Of a stretch of 64,000 nt of DNA, positions 41,549-52,324 are shown one piece after another. The notes beneath the pieces were generated by a model, which saw nothing but the letters and a program-made list of their open reading frames with translations, ran no database searches and had not been told where the DNA came from. Both the position numbers and the translations under genes were made by a program. The stretch comes from Sthenelais limicola. Its lineage: Eukaryota > Annelida > Polychaeta > Phyllodocida > Sigalionidae. The stretch's first letter is position 1; each line of letters begins with the position of its first letter. Location: NCBI GenBank assembly GCA_942159475.1, contig OW804098.1:116657225-116721224 (forward strand). Direction: 5' to 3'.

Positions 41549-41816
41549 CAATGCTCCTGGAATTCAGGACTGTACTCTTCGAGCATAGGAGTCCGCCCAA
41601 GCAAATGCTGGGGAATAGGGAATAAGTATGGTACCCATGCAACAGGCACATGGAAGGACTATAGCACTATGCTCAAGCTATACGGAATGTACTATAGTCA
41701 GGGTAAAGTGAATGAATTCCAGTGGTTTCTGCTGTCAGCCCAACTTTTGGTCAGGCCTGATGACTTGCTGATTTTATACCTACCTGTACATGTAGGAGCT
41801 GTCCACCGCAATATAT

Positions 41817-42051
41817 GGGTCAGATTTTCAGAAAATGTACAATTCACCTTCACCAATCCTCTCAAATAACCCGCATTTAAGACAAAAATGAGCTTCAAAA
41901 TGCAGTTTAACATAACAGAACTGATACTTTAAATCAATGTGATCCCAAATATACTCAAATATTCTCGATATTCATCATTTTCCAACCAAATTTAGCAGAA
42001 TTTCCTAAATGTGTAGAGCTGCCAATTGTACATTTTCTGAAAACTTAACCC
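41817..42051 (-). mobile_element. Family B element, complete (235 bp)
   Basis: GGGTCAGATTTTCAGAAAAT to ATTTTCTGAAAACTTAACCC; ATAT on both flanks. Confidence 0.93.
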
Positions 42052-42147
42052 ATATACACTACACACAATAGTCCACCTGACATTAGGGAGGGCGAAAGTT
42101 TGTCAAGTAAAGGAGAGTGTGGGGATGCACTCTCCCCCTTGTCCATA

Positions 42148-42558
42148 TGTGATGTGTTTCAGGAAAATGAGTCATAAGTCGCAAAAAATAGATTTTGAGA
42201 TACCATTATATTTGAAACGACGAGATCAAGCCGATTCCAATGATAGTAAACGAAATGAAATAATAAGTATTTCTAGATTTTTGATAGTTTGATATTTTCG
42301 TTTTTGAAAAAAAAAGTTTCCAATATTTCTGGAGGTCATTAAACAGTAAAGTAACTAAATGAAGTCCATATGAGGACTTTTGAAATGAATGGATATATTA
42401 CATAGATTGTCTTGTAATTTGATACATCGATTGGCATAACTATAAGTGACACATTCTCCAAAAATCAGAAGATTCCAATGATGTGATCTTGTGAAAAAAA
42501 CGATTTGAAAAATATCAATTTTGCGACTTATGACTCATTTTCCTGAAATACATCACAT
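42148..42558 (+). mobile_element. Family A element, complete (411 bp)
   Basis: TGTGATGTGTTTCAGGAAAA to TTTTCCTGAAATACATCACA, with TA on both flanks. It is inserted at the edge of an older A fragment. Confidence 0.95.
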
Positions 42559-42587
42559 ATATCCATGCATTTCTAAGGCCATCTTAT

Positions 42588-43512
42588 ATATAAACTTTTA
42601 TTTTCCATATTACATACTTATGGCCTACATGGAGAATGGGTCTCCTGTCTCAGTCAGTTTTCAGAAGACAGTTCTTCCGACAGGGCCCTCTACTTATTAA
42701 GATAACATATGCTTATCATATAACAGATAAGTTTTTAAACAGTGTAAAATAGAATAGATTAAGTTCCCATAGTCGCTTAAGGCTGTCGATCAGACATTAC
42801 AGAATAACAATAAAACAAAGCACATAATACAATTTTGTACAGTGTTTTCACTTTCTGTGGGGGCTGCGTAGCTTGCAGTAGATAAACATATAGTGTGGGG
42901 TAATTCTTACAGGCTTACAAATGCTTTGGTTTTTTGAGGATGTTTCTCCCCAGTCATAATCATAAAATATTCACAATATATTTTAATAGTGATGAGGAAG
43001 GAGGCAACAAGGAAGGAGGTGACCCAGGGACAATCACTCTCATCTAGGTCCTCAAAACATAGCCTCTAAGAAAAGTTTTAAACTCTTTCCATTCATACAT
43101 TTTTGCGTGGTTTGGGATGCTGTTCCAAAGGGTGGGTCCTTGATATATGAGGGATTTTTTTATCTTCTCTGTTTTAGGGTTTGGTACTACTAGTAATTTT
43201 CCTGAATCTAGGCTTCTTAGTGTAATTTTTCTGTTATCAATGTTTTGTCCATTCTGACTTAATTTAAAAGCGTATTCCAATAGGTGAGCCTCTCTCTTTT
43301 TATGAAGTAGTGGTATTTTGAGTTCTTTGTGTAAATTTTCAACATTTGTCCTTTTATCTAGCCCCTCAGATATCCTAAGTGCTGTGTTTTGGAGTACTTG
43401 CAGTTGGTCTAGGACTTTCTTTGGAGCAGCATTATACAGAGTGTCCCCATACTCTAGTATTGGGCTTATTGTGACCTTATAAAGCATTCTTATAGTGTTT
43501 GGCGAAGCTATT
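42588..43512 (-). mobile_element. LINE retrotransposon, 5'-truncated 3' end
   Basis: The minus strand carries an open RT C-terminus (43487-43044), then a 3' UTR with GGGCCCTGTCGGAAGAAC, GAGACCCATTCTCC and GGAAAATAAA. The 5' truncation and the 3' UTR words shared with two other sites support target-primed retrotransposition. The exact ends are approximate. Confidence 0.8.
43044..43487 (-). pseudogene. LINE reverse transcriptase C-terminal region (5'-truncated)
   Basis: A 147-codon frame without internal stops. Residues about 1-40 (LYKVTISPILEYGDTLYN, then LQVLQNTALRI) match the segment that follows the RT catalytic domain in LINE ORF2 proteins: Tyr/Ile...Pro...Leu/Phe-Glu-Tyr-Gly, then a Leu-Gln...Gln-Asn-Ala-Arg helix. 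Near the C-terminus, TLWNSIP is the common LINE P/LWN-S-[IL]-P motif, followed by a basic FKTFLRGYVL tail and a stop. The catalytic FADD motif and endonuclease are absent, so this is the 3' end of a truncated insertion and not a working gene. Clade (CR1/L2/Rex-like or Jockey-like) cannot be settled from this piece. The intact frame implies a fairly recent insertion. Confidence 0.85.
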
Positions 43513-43734
43513 CTTATGGAGTATGTTTAATTACTTTACAAGTAATTGTACGCCCAAAAAACTTTTTTTTCACAAATACAAATTTTAAACTTAAAATATA
43601 GAAATACTTATCAGAAGTCCAACTGTTTACTATCATTGAAATCGCCTTGATGTCATCTTTTCAAATGCGACGTGTGACTCATTTCCCTGTACCACATCAC
43701 ATACAATAGTCAACCTGACCTTGGGGAGGGTGAG

Positions 43735-43912
43735 GGGAAAGCTCTTCTCTCTCTCCTCTCTCTCTCCCCTCTCTCTCTCCGTCTTTCTCTCCCCCTCTCT
43801 TCTCTCTCTCTCCCTCCTCACTCTACTCTCTCTCTCTCTCCCTCTCTCCCCTCTCTCTCTCCCTCCTCAGTATCCCCTCTCTCTCCCTCTCTTCTCTCTC
43901 TCTCTCTCCTAT
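43735..43912. repeat. Polypyrimidine tract (CTCTCT)
   Basis: About 180 bp of CT repeats between a family A right end and a family E piece. Confidence 0.9.
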
Positions 43913-43925
43913 AACATATTTTCCT

Positions 43926-44178
43926 AAATTTTTTGGATTTTTTGACAAAAAAAGCTTATAAAAGCAGGAAAACGGGTTTTCCTAACCCTAAACGGTCAGA
44001 AAGCACATTTTCCATGTTCAAAACAACTATTGTTATGAAAAAGTCATTTTTCTCAGTTCCTGGGAGGTGGTTTCCAAACAAAAAAAATTAACAAAAAAAA
44101 TAATTGTAAAAAAATTACCACCCCCCCTACCTAGTTTTCAGCCAGATAAATCGGAAACACACCTATTTTTTTTTGGCC
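43926..44178 (-). mobile_element. Family E element, left end truncated
   Basis: Begins inside the family at TTTTTTGGATTTTTTGAC and continues through CATAACAATAG-type sequence (inverted) to CGGAAACACACCTATT...GGCC at 44178. Confidence 0.85.
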
Positions 44179-44504
44179 TAAGAAGAAAACAAACCTATGA
44201 TTGTTTTTGGCCTTACAATCAGTATGAAAGGAAATACGATACAAACTTAGTTCTCCTAACTCGCACGTATAAAGTGAAGTAATAGCAATGTAAATCACTT
44301 CTAAAACTATGAAGAAAATCGATCTTCCCTGAGACACTATAATAGCGTCAGAATAGATAATGAATAAAACGATTTCAAAACAAAATCCTCGCCAAAAAGT
44401 CGTTAGATAATGTACAATCGTTAAATTGGACTGAAATGTAATAAATACTATATAATAGAAAGTATTTGTTATTGCGATTTAAAAATCAATTCATTTATGT
44501 GGAA
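44179..44504. other. Unassigned AT-rich sequence
   Basis: No gene or repeat family recognised. Confidence 0.5.
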
Positions 44505-44815
44505 ATTAATTCTGAAAATTATTTTTTAAATTTGGGATATTTGAGAGGATTGCTCAACGTTCTAGGCTCAGAGCCTCACAGATCAGGTAAGAATGGTATG
44601 TCAGTGATTGGACGCCAACTGCGCTAATGGCTTTCCTGGCCTTGGAACTCCTAAGGGATTTTAATTACAATTTGCGTTTTTCTGTATTATAATGTCACTT
44701 TGTGGTTTGGATAAGAGGCTTTCCCTCGTTTGGAGGGACCTTAGAGAAAGAGGAACTCTCTAAACTCTGAGTCTAGACTATGAAGGCGAATTGTACATTT
44801 TAAGGCGAATTTCCC
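44505..44815 (+). mobile_element. Family B remnant interrupted by family D
   Basis: TTTGGGATATTTGAGAGGATTG (44530-44551) and GAAGGCGAATTGTACATTTT (44782-44801) are adjacent in intact B copies; D lies between. The left part of B is decayed. Confidence 0.65.
44560..44781 (+). mobile_element. Family D element inserted in family B
   Basis: TCTAGGCTCAGAGCCTCACAG to CTAAACTCTGAGTCTAGACTA. Internal GTGATTGGACGCC and GGCTTTCCCTC landmarks. Confidence 0.85.
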
Positions 44816-45320
44816 CCCACGATATATATCCCCGGGGTTAACGCAAACCGGTCGTTACCGCTGCCCTAAACCGTTTAATTTCTGTTCAAACCTGACAACA
44901 CATATTAGCTATAATTATTCCCTTACATCTGATTGTGCTCCACAATCTCTCAAAGCGCTTACAATCACTTAAATATAAGAAACACGAGATCTTCAGGAAC
45001 CCTTTACAACTTCCCTGAACTATCTCACATATCACTCCGCTCGCAATTAGGCCCTTTGAAAGAAGTCCCGTCGCGCGGGTGGGCCCGCGCGCCGTATCGC
45101 ACACATCGCTGTCTTCCTCCGCCGCTAGGAGCGAGATATAGTCCCGCGCAAACTCACAAACACCTGCCTCGGTTTGGTGGTCCAATCAAACGTTTGAATT
45201 TTATTCACACACTCGCCGGGGAAGGGTATTATCTAGATTGTGATGCGGTTGAATGATAGCTTCAGGTGACATAGTGAAACTTGAAGCTCGACCGTGAATA
45301 GGTTTGGTAAGAGACTGGAG
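44816..45320. other. Unassigned sequence with a CpG-rich core
   Basis: About 45060-45155 is strongly CpG-rich (GTCGCGCGGGTGGGCCCGCGCGCC, broken here by flanks). A minus-strand frame over it begins at TTG right after an in-frame TGA and has no ATG, so I do not call a gene. A promoter or exon fragment remains possible. Confidence 0.35.
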
Positions 45321-45893
45321 GGACCGATTTTCCGAAAATGTACAATAGGGGATTTGCATAGCCGCCATTTTGAATCTTGATTCGCATGGCATTATGGGAC
45401 TAATGGTACAGTATAAAATCTATAGAAAACATGTCATGTTCAGCATGTAATATTTACCAATGCTCCAATGTCAATATCCATTTGTTGTACATGTTTCCAT
45501 AGCAAAAGTCACCGTCTTTCCCATCATGCATTTGGTTTTCATAGATCATTTATACAAGCTCAGATAATGGTGAAAACATTCTTGCAATTTTTGATGAAAA
45601 TGTTGCCAAATATTTGTATGTCAGATTTCAACAGAATCCATCCCAGCATGCACTGCAGTAGACATGCGCAGTGAGACATGCAACTCTCCTATTCTACACA
45701 TCTCTCAGAATCTGCTGAATCAGAGTGAAAAATGATAAATACTGAGTATATCTGAGTGTATTCTGTATTGTATTCATTCCATAAATATAACTGGTTATGT
45801 TGAACTGTATTTTGAACTTAAATTTTCGTCTTAGATTTGGGTTATTTGAGGGGATTAGTGAAGGTCAATTGTACAATTTTTGAAGACCTGGCC
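45321..45893 (+). mobile_element. Family B element interrupted by family C
   Basis: CCGATTTTCCGAAAATGTAC before 45344. After 45693 come CTACACATCTCTCAG, GTGAAAAATGATAAATACTG and the right part through GAAGGTCAATTGTACAATTT. Together these make a single B copy. Confidence 0.8.
45344..45693 (+). mobile_element. Family C element, complete (350 bp), nested in family B
   Basis: AATAGGGGATTTGCATAGCC to GACATGCAACTCTCCTATT. Confidence 0.92.
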
Positions 45894-46025
45894 GTAGAGG
45901 AGTTGATTCTCGTCTGAAAATAGGGGGAGATGGGACGGTGGGGTGGGGGGTGGGGGGTGTAGGGGGGGGGGGAGTGGGGGGGGGGGAGGAGAAAGTGGCT
46001 AGAGCTTGCTAGAGCTAAATCTGGT
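45894..46025. repeat. G-rich tract
   Basis: Runs of G (TGGGGGG units) at about 45940-45990. Confidence 0.8.
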
Positions 46026-46107
46026 AATAGGGCATTTGTATGGGTCACTGCGCATGTCTGTTACAGTGCATGCTGGGATAGATTCAGCTCAGGTCTGACA
46101 TACATAT

Positions 46108-46442
46108 AGTTTAGCGCTCCTTTCCTTTAGAGGGAATGGGAAGGGGTAGATGGAAGGGGAGGGAGGGCCATATATCCATTGGTCATTTAAGTGTAATTTT
46201 ATGATTTTAAGTGCCATTAAAGGTCGCCTACTTGATATGTGCTATCATGACCTGGCTTAGAGGGGAGAGGATTAAATCTAAGACAGGAGGAACTTCCCCC
46301 CAAATTGGGTCGAGGGAGGCGAGCCCAGCTGTTTTTTATGGGGATGTGAACTGATTAAGAGGAACTAATGGAATATGCCTTCTTCCACACCTCCACATCA
46401 GAGAGAAGTCCCCGCTCTATAATTACCCTGCCATAAACTATA
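46108..46442. mobile_element. Unclassified 335-bp insertion in family C
   Basis: Bounded by TAGTTTAGCGC and GCCATAAACTA (TAGTTTA/TAAACTA inverted), with TA-rich flanks that rejoin to give the C sequence. The interior is unlike any other sequence in the window. Confidence 0.55.
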
Positions 46443-46601
46443 TTTAGCAACGTTTTTATCTAAAATTGTAAGAATATTTTCATCAATATAGATGTGTGTG
46501 TGAATGATTTATACAAACCAAATACATGATGGGAAAGACGGAGGGATGTGTTATGGAAACATGAATAATATTTGGATATCAACATGGGAGGACCGATAAA
46601 T

Positions 46602-46835
46602 GGGTCAGATTTTTAGAAAATGTACAATTCGCCTTCACCAATCCTCTCAAATAACCCACATTTAAGCCAAAAATGAGCTTCAAATGCAGTTTAACATAAC
46701 AGAACTGATACTTTAAATCAATGCAATATCAAATATACCCAGATATACCTAGAATTGATGAGTTTTCAGCCTACTTTAGCAAAATTTACTAAATGTGTAG
46801 AGCTGACAATTGTACATTTTCTGAAGATCTCACCC
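46602..46835 (-). mobile_element. Family B element nested in family C
   Basis: GGGTCAGATTTTTAGAAAAT to ATTTTCTGAAGATCTCACCC. AAAT on both flanks; removing the insert plus one AAAT restores the family C sequence GATAAATAGTCCATGCTG. Confidence 0.93.
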
Positions 46836-46855
46836 AAATAGTCCATGCTGACAAG

Positions 46856-47370
46856 GTTAACAAATTCTCAAAACTATGAGTATGAGTATGAGTATGAGTA
46901 AATTATTAATGATTTTATATTAAATCATTAATAATAACAAATTGAACTTAATCAGGCATGTAAGACTTGTATGGATAGGTAAAGTGATACGAAACATATT
47001 GTAAAAGTAACTTATAAGTTACTGAGATGCATTAAACAGATATATGTAGAGTAGTAACTCTTTAGTTACAGGTTAAAAAAAGAGGAGTTATATAAAAACG
47101 TTTAAACTGTGTTAAACGTATAATATGTTATTAAGAATTAAGAATAGTTCAATAGTTGTATAAATAAGTGTAGAGAATAGATACATCGAAAAAGAAAATT
47201 AACAACAAGTCATAAGTACTTAATTTAATAAGTATCTTATTGGAAAGAGGAAAAAAGAATAATAACAATCTAAGGCACTTTCGGAAGAGCTATGTACAGC
47301 AAAGAGAGAGACGGACCATTTTCACATTATTAATGTAACTGTATTGATGATTGAGAAATAAAAACACTTA
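46856..47370 (+). mobile_element. Probable LINE 3' UTR remnant
   Basis: The end of the region has GGCACTTTCGGAAGAGCTAT, GACGGACCATTTTCAC and GAGAAATAAA, in the same order as at 8041-8174 and 42600-42700. How far it extends to the left is unknown. A GAGTAT hexamer array lies at about 46878-46901. Confidence 0.4.
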
Positions 47371-47532
47371 TATATATATGCACAAACCCTCGTGTCATAA
47401 AGACATCATAGTCGTAAGATTTAGATGATGCCAAGAGGCTTTAGAACACGGTCATATTGTATAATGTAATAGTGCAATTGACCCTAAGAGTGGTTTACCA
47501 TGCAATCATGTATAGTGCAATGCACCCTATAA

Positions 47533-47766
47533 GGGTGAAATCTCCAAAAAATGTACAATTCACATTCACCAATCCTCTCAAATAACCTAAATTTAAGACA
47601 AAAATAAGCTTCAAAATGCAGTTTAACATAACAGAACTGATACTTTAAATCAACGCGATACTAAATATACTCAGATATACCCGGTATTCACCATTTTTCA
47701 GCCTAGTTTAGCAGAATTTCCTAAATGTATAGAGCTGCCAATTGTACATCTTCCGAAAATCTGACC
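47533..47766 (-). mobile_element. Family B element, complete, slightly diverged
   Basis: GGGTGAAATCTCCAAAAAAT to ATCTTCCGAAAATCTGACC; flanks TATAA on both sides. Confidence 0.9.
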
Positions 47767-47948
47767 TATAAGTGGGAAGGCAGGGTAACTGATACCACTG
47801 ACAGAGTATTCCTGCAAACACAAGGGTAACTAGAGAGTTGGGGGTGTTTGTGGACCACCCCACCACCACTTACACTAGTCATATTATCAGTTAAAGTTAT
47901 AACTTTACATACCTCTGTATTATAACAGTAGACTTATAACAAAGTTTC

Positions 47949-48533
47949 TTTAAAGGGTCAGTCAACGGGTTCATGGTCACTTTTAGGACAAAAAACTTCA
48001 TGGAGGCATAAATACAACATCCAAGTCTCGTTTTTTTTACTTCCATAATTTATGTCTAACTTATAGTCACTTACAGGCATAAATTGAGAAATCCTAGTTG
48101 AAAAAGTCTGTTTAGCACAAGAGGGCACTGAGAGTGCTGTGTGACATCATAAAGCTGCACCAGAAATGAACATAATATCTCTACCTTCCCCCTCCAATCT
48201 CCCAGCATTTGAAACAGTTTGTTTTGGTATGCACACCTGTGTTGTTCAATGTCCTTCTACCCACCCCACACTCCTTCTTTCTAGCAGCAATTATGAGAGT
48301 TGTTTATTATGTTCATTGCATGTACATTTCTAGATTGGTGCACCTTTATGACGTAGGCAAACAGTGGTGCCTTGAATGTAGTGTTAAACTGTGGAACTAC
48401 GTTTTCACTCATTTAAATGGGTAAAACTCACTAAATAATAACTTGGATTAAGTAAAAGCGGGGTGGTTACATTTCAATAATAACAAGGAAATAGATTTGC
48501 TCATAATATTTGGGGGTTTACTGACACTTTAAA
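47949..48533. mobile_element. 585-bp element with TTTAAAGGGTCAGT inverted ends
   Basis: TTTAAAGGGTCAGTCAAC at the left and GTTTACTGACACTTTAAA at the right are inverted with few mismatches. No transposase. The internal 71-codon frame at 48209-48424 is unremarkable. Single copy. Confidence 0.8.
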
Positions 48534-48758
48534 TGCAGACACTTATTATGATGTGTTTCAGGAAAATGAGCTGCAAGTCATAGACCTTTACAAAATTTTA
48601 CCTCACCTGAAGCAATTTTACTTCACCTGAATTATTGCGACTTTATTTACGTTTCAGGACCTAAGTATCTACAAATAAAATTGCAAACATTACAAACCTC
48701 AGCAGTATTTATTAATTTTTGACAAAAATAAACTATACAATGTTAGCAATGAGCATAA
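48534..48758. other. Unassigned, with a family A left end
   Basis: ATGATGTGTTTCAGGAAAAT at about 48549-48568 is a solitary A terminus. Confidence 0.5.
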
Positions 48759-48995
48759 GGGTGAAGTTTCCTGAAAATGTACAATTCACCCTCACCAATC
48801 CTCAATCTCAAATAACCAAAATTTAAGACAAAAATCAGGTTCAAAACAGTTCAACATGGCCTAACAGATTGTTTGGATCAAGGCAATACTAAATATATTC
48901 AGATATACCTAGTGTTGACGATTTTTCGGTCTAATTTAGCAGAATTTACTAAATGCGTTGATCTGCCAATTGTACATTTTCTGAAAATCTGACCC
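48759..48995 (-). mobile_element. Family B element, complete
   Basis: GGGTGAAGTTTCCTGAAAAT to ATTTTCTGAAAATCTGACCC. Confidence 0.92.
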
Positions 48996-50030
48996 ACAAT
49001 CTTTTAAACATTCTGCTTCTCAGTGAATGGAGAGAAAGACACATTATTGAAATTGCTCGCCACTTAGCTAAAAAACTAGGAACATTTAGACAATAGAAAA
49101 CTCACCACCAGAAGCCATGCTGGAGGTCCCAGAAATCTCAAGACAATAGACGCAAAACTAAAGAAAATCAAAATTCTGTCATACACATTTAATGCCAAAT
49201 TCGATGGACCAAGCTCGAGACTGAGGCACACAACATTGAGGACAGGTTTGCTTTTATTGCATATGTTTTTTTGTTTTATTTTTGCAACATCCATTTTATT
49301 TCTTTCACATGTAGACAGCTTTCTTCATTAATATTACATCGAGGATAAATATTTGGTTATGAATCGCCCACACTCTTTGCAGAGGGGGAAGGGACATATT
49401 ATTTAAACCAATGTCACGATTACTGTTTCTTTTCTCGTGTCCAATCTATTAACAGCGATTCATTTTTTCTTAGCCTGTCTATGTATTCAGAGATATCTTC
49501 TGCTAAGTTCGACCATATTTTCATTTACTCTTTTTTCCTTTCACTGCCACCTATGTTGATTTTTTTTCTAACATGATTCTTGATTTTAGATCGTACATTT
49601 TACCAAAACCTTTTTTTTTTTTTATAATTTTGCAAATCCACTTTCTTTCCTTAACCTGCCGTCTAGGCCTGTACAATGCTAAACCAACTTTTATTTCGGT
49701 TTTATCATCTGTGCTATAACCTTAGGTTTCACCATATACTCACATAATGAATATAAACGTATGAATATAAACTGTTTACGTTTTTCTATCCAGAAGTATA
49801 GAACACTTATACCTATACACTAAGGCACAGGATATTGGTAAACCATGTATTACATATGTATCTCTCCATATCTCATCACTTAAGTAGCTTGTCACTAATT
49901 TTGACCACTAGTGATTTGTCATAGTTTACCTCCACATTTAATTTATTACAATAAGATCAGGCTCCTCATTTAAAACTAGAATTTCTTTTTAAGGACACTG
50001 TAGATATTAATTGCCAGATAAAATGGTCCT
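48996..50030. other. Unassigned AT-rich sequence
   Basis: T-runs and short frames only. It lies downstream (minus strand) of the ORF pair and may hold its 3' UTR: the minus strand has several AATAAA hexamers. Confidence 0.4.
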
Positions 50031-50032
50031 TA

Positions 50033-50606
50033 TCAACCAATCCCTATGCGGGATCTGGCTTCCCATGTATCATCACGGAATAAGGATTCACTGTACTCCT
50101 TCTTTTTTAGCTTTTGGAATGCCTCTTTGACTGTCTTTTCATTTTTTACGTCTGCAAGTCTTTCTTTTTCCAGGTAGGCCCAAGTGGATACAATTTCTGG
50201 CGCAGTTTTGAAATCACACTCCTTTTTCCCTAGGTTGAATACCCAGCTCCGACTCAGGCCAGAGGCTAGAGGTGGTAATACCAGCAACTTTTTCTCCAGA
50301 TAGTCCCCAGTAGTAGAATCCTTCGTTGACTGTCCCTGTACAGAGTTGTAATACAGGCGAGTCCCCAGTGGATACGACTTGTTGTTGTTGTAGGCCAACC
50401 TCACCTACATTGTCATTCTTTTCCTCTGAAACCGGCTCAGCACTAGCTTGGACATTTTCCTTTTTTATATCATCTTGTACAAACTTCTCACATTTTCCCA
50501 AAAGAAGGAACAGCTGGGCAAACTGCTCCCTCTTCCTCTCATAATCTGCTTGGGCCCTGTCTGCCATATACCTAACCAAATCTGTTAGGCTGAGTTCAGC
50601 TTCCAT
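50033..50606 (-). CDS. Hypothetical protein or frameshifted retrogene/retroelement ORF
   Basis: Two minus-strand frames overlap by about 190 bp. The first runs 50606-50214 (130 codons). Its start ACCATGG is a strong Kozak context. It encodes an acidic/basic, coiled-coil-like N-terminus (TDLVRYMADRAQADYERKRE, about 8-27) and a QQQQ run. The second, 50404-50033, opens after an in-frame TAG, has no ATG, and ends in a charged KEAFQKLKKKEYSESLF stretch. Either the first frame is a complete small protein and the second a shadow, or one protein has been broken by a frameshift between 50404 and 50214. The upstream minus strand has ETS-like CCGGAA and GTGCATGCGCC words, which could be a promoter. The N-terminal style recalls retroelement Gag-like proteins, but I recognise no family. 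Confidence 0.4.
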
Positions 50607-51231
50607 GGTTTTGTGATCCCTTGATACTAGTATACAGCCTTGTAGGAGTTCGAAGTGGGTGTGGCACTTTGTTTATGTCTTGGCAATCTTTTCCGGTTAC
50701 TGGCGCATGCACTCGGTATCTTCTAGGTCTGCTATTAGTGAGATGACTTATGAGTTCACACAACGATATGTTTTCAAGTTACAACGTTGAGATTCCACCA
50801 TTAAAGTTAACGATTTTCACTTCCTTGATGCTTTACTATACCTCTAATTAGTGGGCTTATGTCGATTTGTCTGTTTGGCCCCTCCTCTGGTCCCTATGAC
50901 CCAATGATAATCTCCGCACTGGGCGATAATCTGGCTTCGGTGAAAGATGGTGGACAGTTTTTGGCGGTCAAAGACCTTTATAGTTCTTGAACTATACGAG
51001 TTGAGAACGATTTAGAACTTTAGTCACGATTGTATATCACTAATCCAGGTACTTTCGTAATCCTTTTGAACAACTTTTTAACTTTGTCTGCTGTGATTTT
51101 GCTGAAAAAAGGAGAGACTAATGGGAGAGCTAACGCTCACAAACCCTTGCTTTTCAGAAAACCCTTTATTGCATATGTTAAGAATAACCTTGGTTGAGTG
51201 TAAGGGAAGTTAGAACATAAATACAGGATAA
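50607..51231. other. Upstream flank of the ORF pair
   Basis: About 50870-50985 is GC-richer (CCCCTCCTCTGGTCC, GAAAGATGGTGGACAG). No other gene seen. Confidence 0.4.
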
Positions 51232-51370
51232 GTCACTAGTGGGTCTGAAGGAGCGGGAATATCGCACAAGTTGCAACCGCGCAACACACGAAGCACACGA
51301 AGCCGAAGGCTGAGTGTGTTGCGCGGTTGCAACGAGTGCGATATTTCAAGCGACGAAGACTCACAAGTGA
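51232..51370. mobile_element. 139-bp foldback element
   Basis: TCACTAGTGGGTCTGAAG and ATATCGCAC, GTTGCAACCGCGCAACACAC on the left are mirrored by GTGTGTTGCGCGGTTGCAAC, GTGCGATAT and GACTCACAAGTGA on the right. The loop is ACGAAGCCGAAGGC-like at about 51296-51311. CpG-rich, in contrast with its flanks. Confidence 0.85.
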
Positions 51371-52200
51371 TTTATCTGATTTATTATATATGCTTTATAA
51401 GAGGTAAAACAATGTATATTTTGCTGAAAAAATCATATTTGTATTGAATTGCATTATATTTGCATTTCAACCAGTAGGCCTATCACTACGCTCCTACGCG
51501 CAGGAAATGAACATGAAGGAACACTGAGAGAGAAAGTTTGTGCGAGAGAAATAGCTCACATTTCTGAATCAATTTCAGTCACTTTCACAGCTTTAAATCT
51601 TTTTAAAATAAAGTTTTGGTTTGATAAAGGGTAGACCTTGATAAAGATGAAAGGATTTTAGTTTATTAATTAATTTGAATGAGATATAACACCTCGAGCT
51701 GTGTTGAAAGTTACGACGATCTGCAGATCATTTTGTTTACATTTGGCCACTGCGGGAAAATCGCTCACATTTTCGAATCAATTTCCAACGTTTTCGAAGC
51801 TTTAAATAGTTTTAAAAACATAGTAATGCTTTAACAAAAGATACACTTAAATAAAGATAAAGTATTTAAGTTTATTTCCTTCTTTTCATCTATATTTCAA
51901 CGTTCTCCTCCCATTCTGCCTGTGTTGGAAGCTCACCAGCCTAATGGCGTGATTCTCCTCAGTTGGGCCTACTTTTGGCGGGTAGGCTACATAAGCGCCT
52001 TCGGGATGTGGTTAGTCCAACTTAAATAATCAAGTTGATATTTGATTTTGATTTATTTAAATAACTCCAAAGATTTCTCTATAAACATGGTTTGCTCGGA
52101 GATATAATTTAGATAATTTGTGTTCCCTTTGGACACTACAACAAGGCCTATAACAGAACTTCATACCTGCGGTTGAAGGTGTTCTAAGTGCCGCACATTG
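51371..52200. other. Unassigned AT-rich sequence
   Basis: Two loosely similar blocks contain TTTCTGAATCAATTTC and TTTTCGAATCAATTTCC (about 51560 and 51770), each followed by AGCTTTAAAT, suggesting an old duplication of about 200 bp. No gene seen. Confidence 0.45.
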
Positions 52201-52204
52201 GCCG

Positions 52205-52277
52205 CTCAGAGCGTGGAGTTGTATACGACACAACTCAGAGCGTGGAGTTGTATACGCACACGACGTATACAACTCTA
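52205..52277. repeat. Direct and inverted repeats
   Basis: CTCAGAGCGTGGAGTTGTAT occurs twice, 29 bp apart. CGTATACAACTCT follows in inverted orientation. Confidence 0.8.
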
Positions 52278-52324
52278 CAATACGTTGTTTCAACGGCAAC
52301 GCGTATATAATAAATAATAATAAT

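Larger units (their letters stand above)
42559..43701 (-). mobile_element. Older family A fragment split by a LINE
   Basis: ATATCCATGCATTTCTAAGG (42560-42579) and TTCTTATGGAGTATGTTTAA (43511-43530) are adjacent blocks in intact A copies. The right end CGTGTGACTCATTTCCC...CACATCACA finishes at 43701. The intervening 0.9 kb is LINE sequence. Confidence 0.75.
46026..46855 (-). mobile_element. Family C element with two insertions
   Basis: The left end AATAGGGCATTTGTATGGGTC and the CTGCGCATGTCTGTTACAG body stop at about 46107. The body resumes at 46443 (TATTTAGCAACGTTTTTATC), is again broken by family B at 46602-46835, and shows AGTCCATGCTGAC after it. The far end is missing. Confidence 0.75.

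Noticed and set aside
41390..41869. 159-codon plus frame
   Set aside because: Crosses a 38-bp palindrome and ends inside a family B element; no domain.
44886..45185. 99-codon minus-strand frame over a CpG-rich core
   Set aside because: Preceded directly by an in-frame TGA and starts at TTG, not ATG; no acceptor or donor found. Kept only as a CpG patch.
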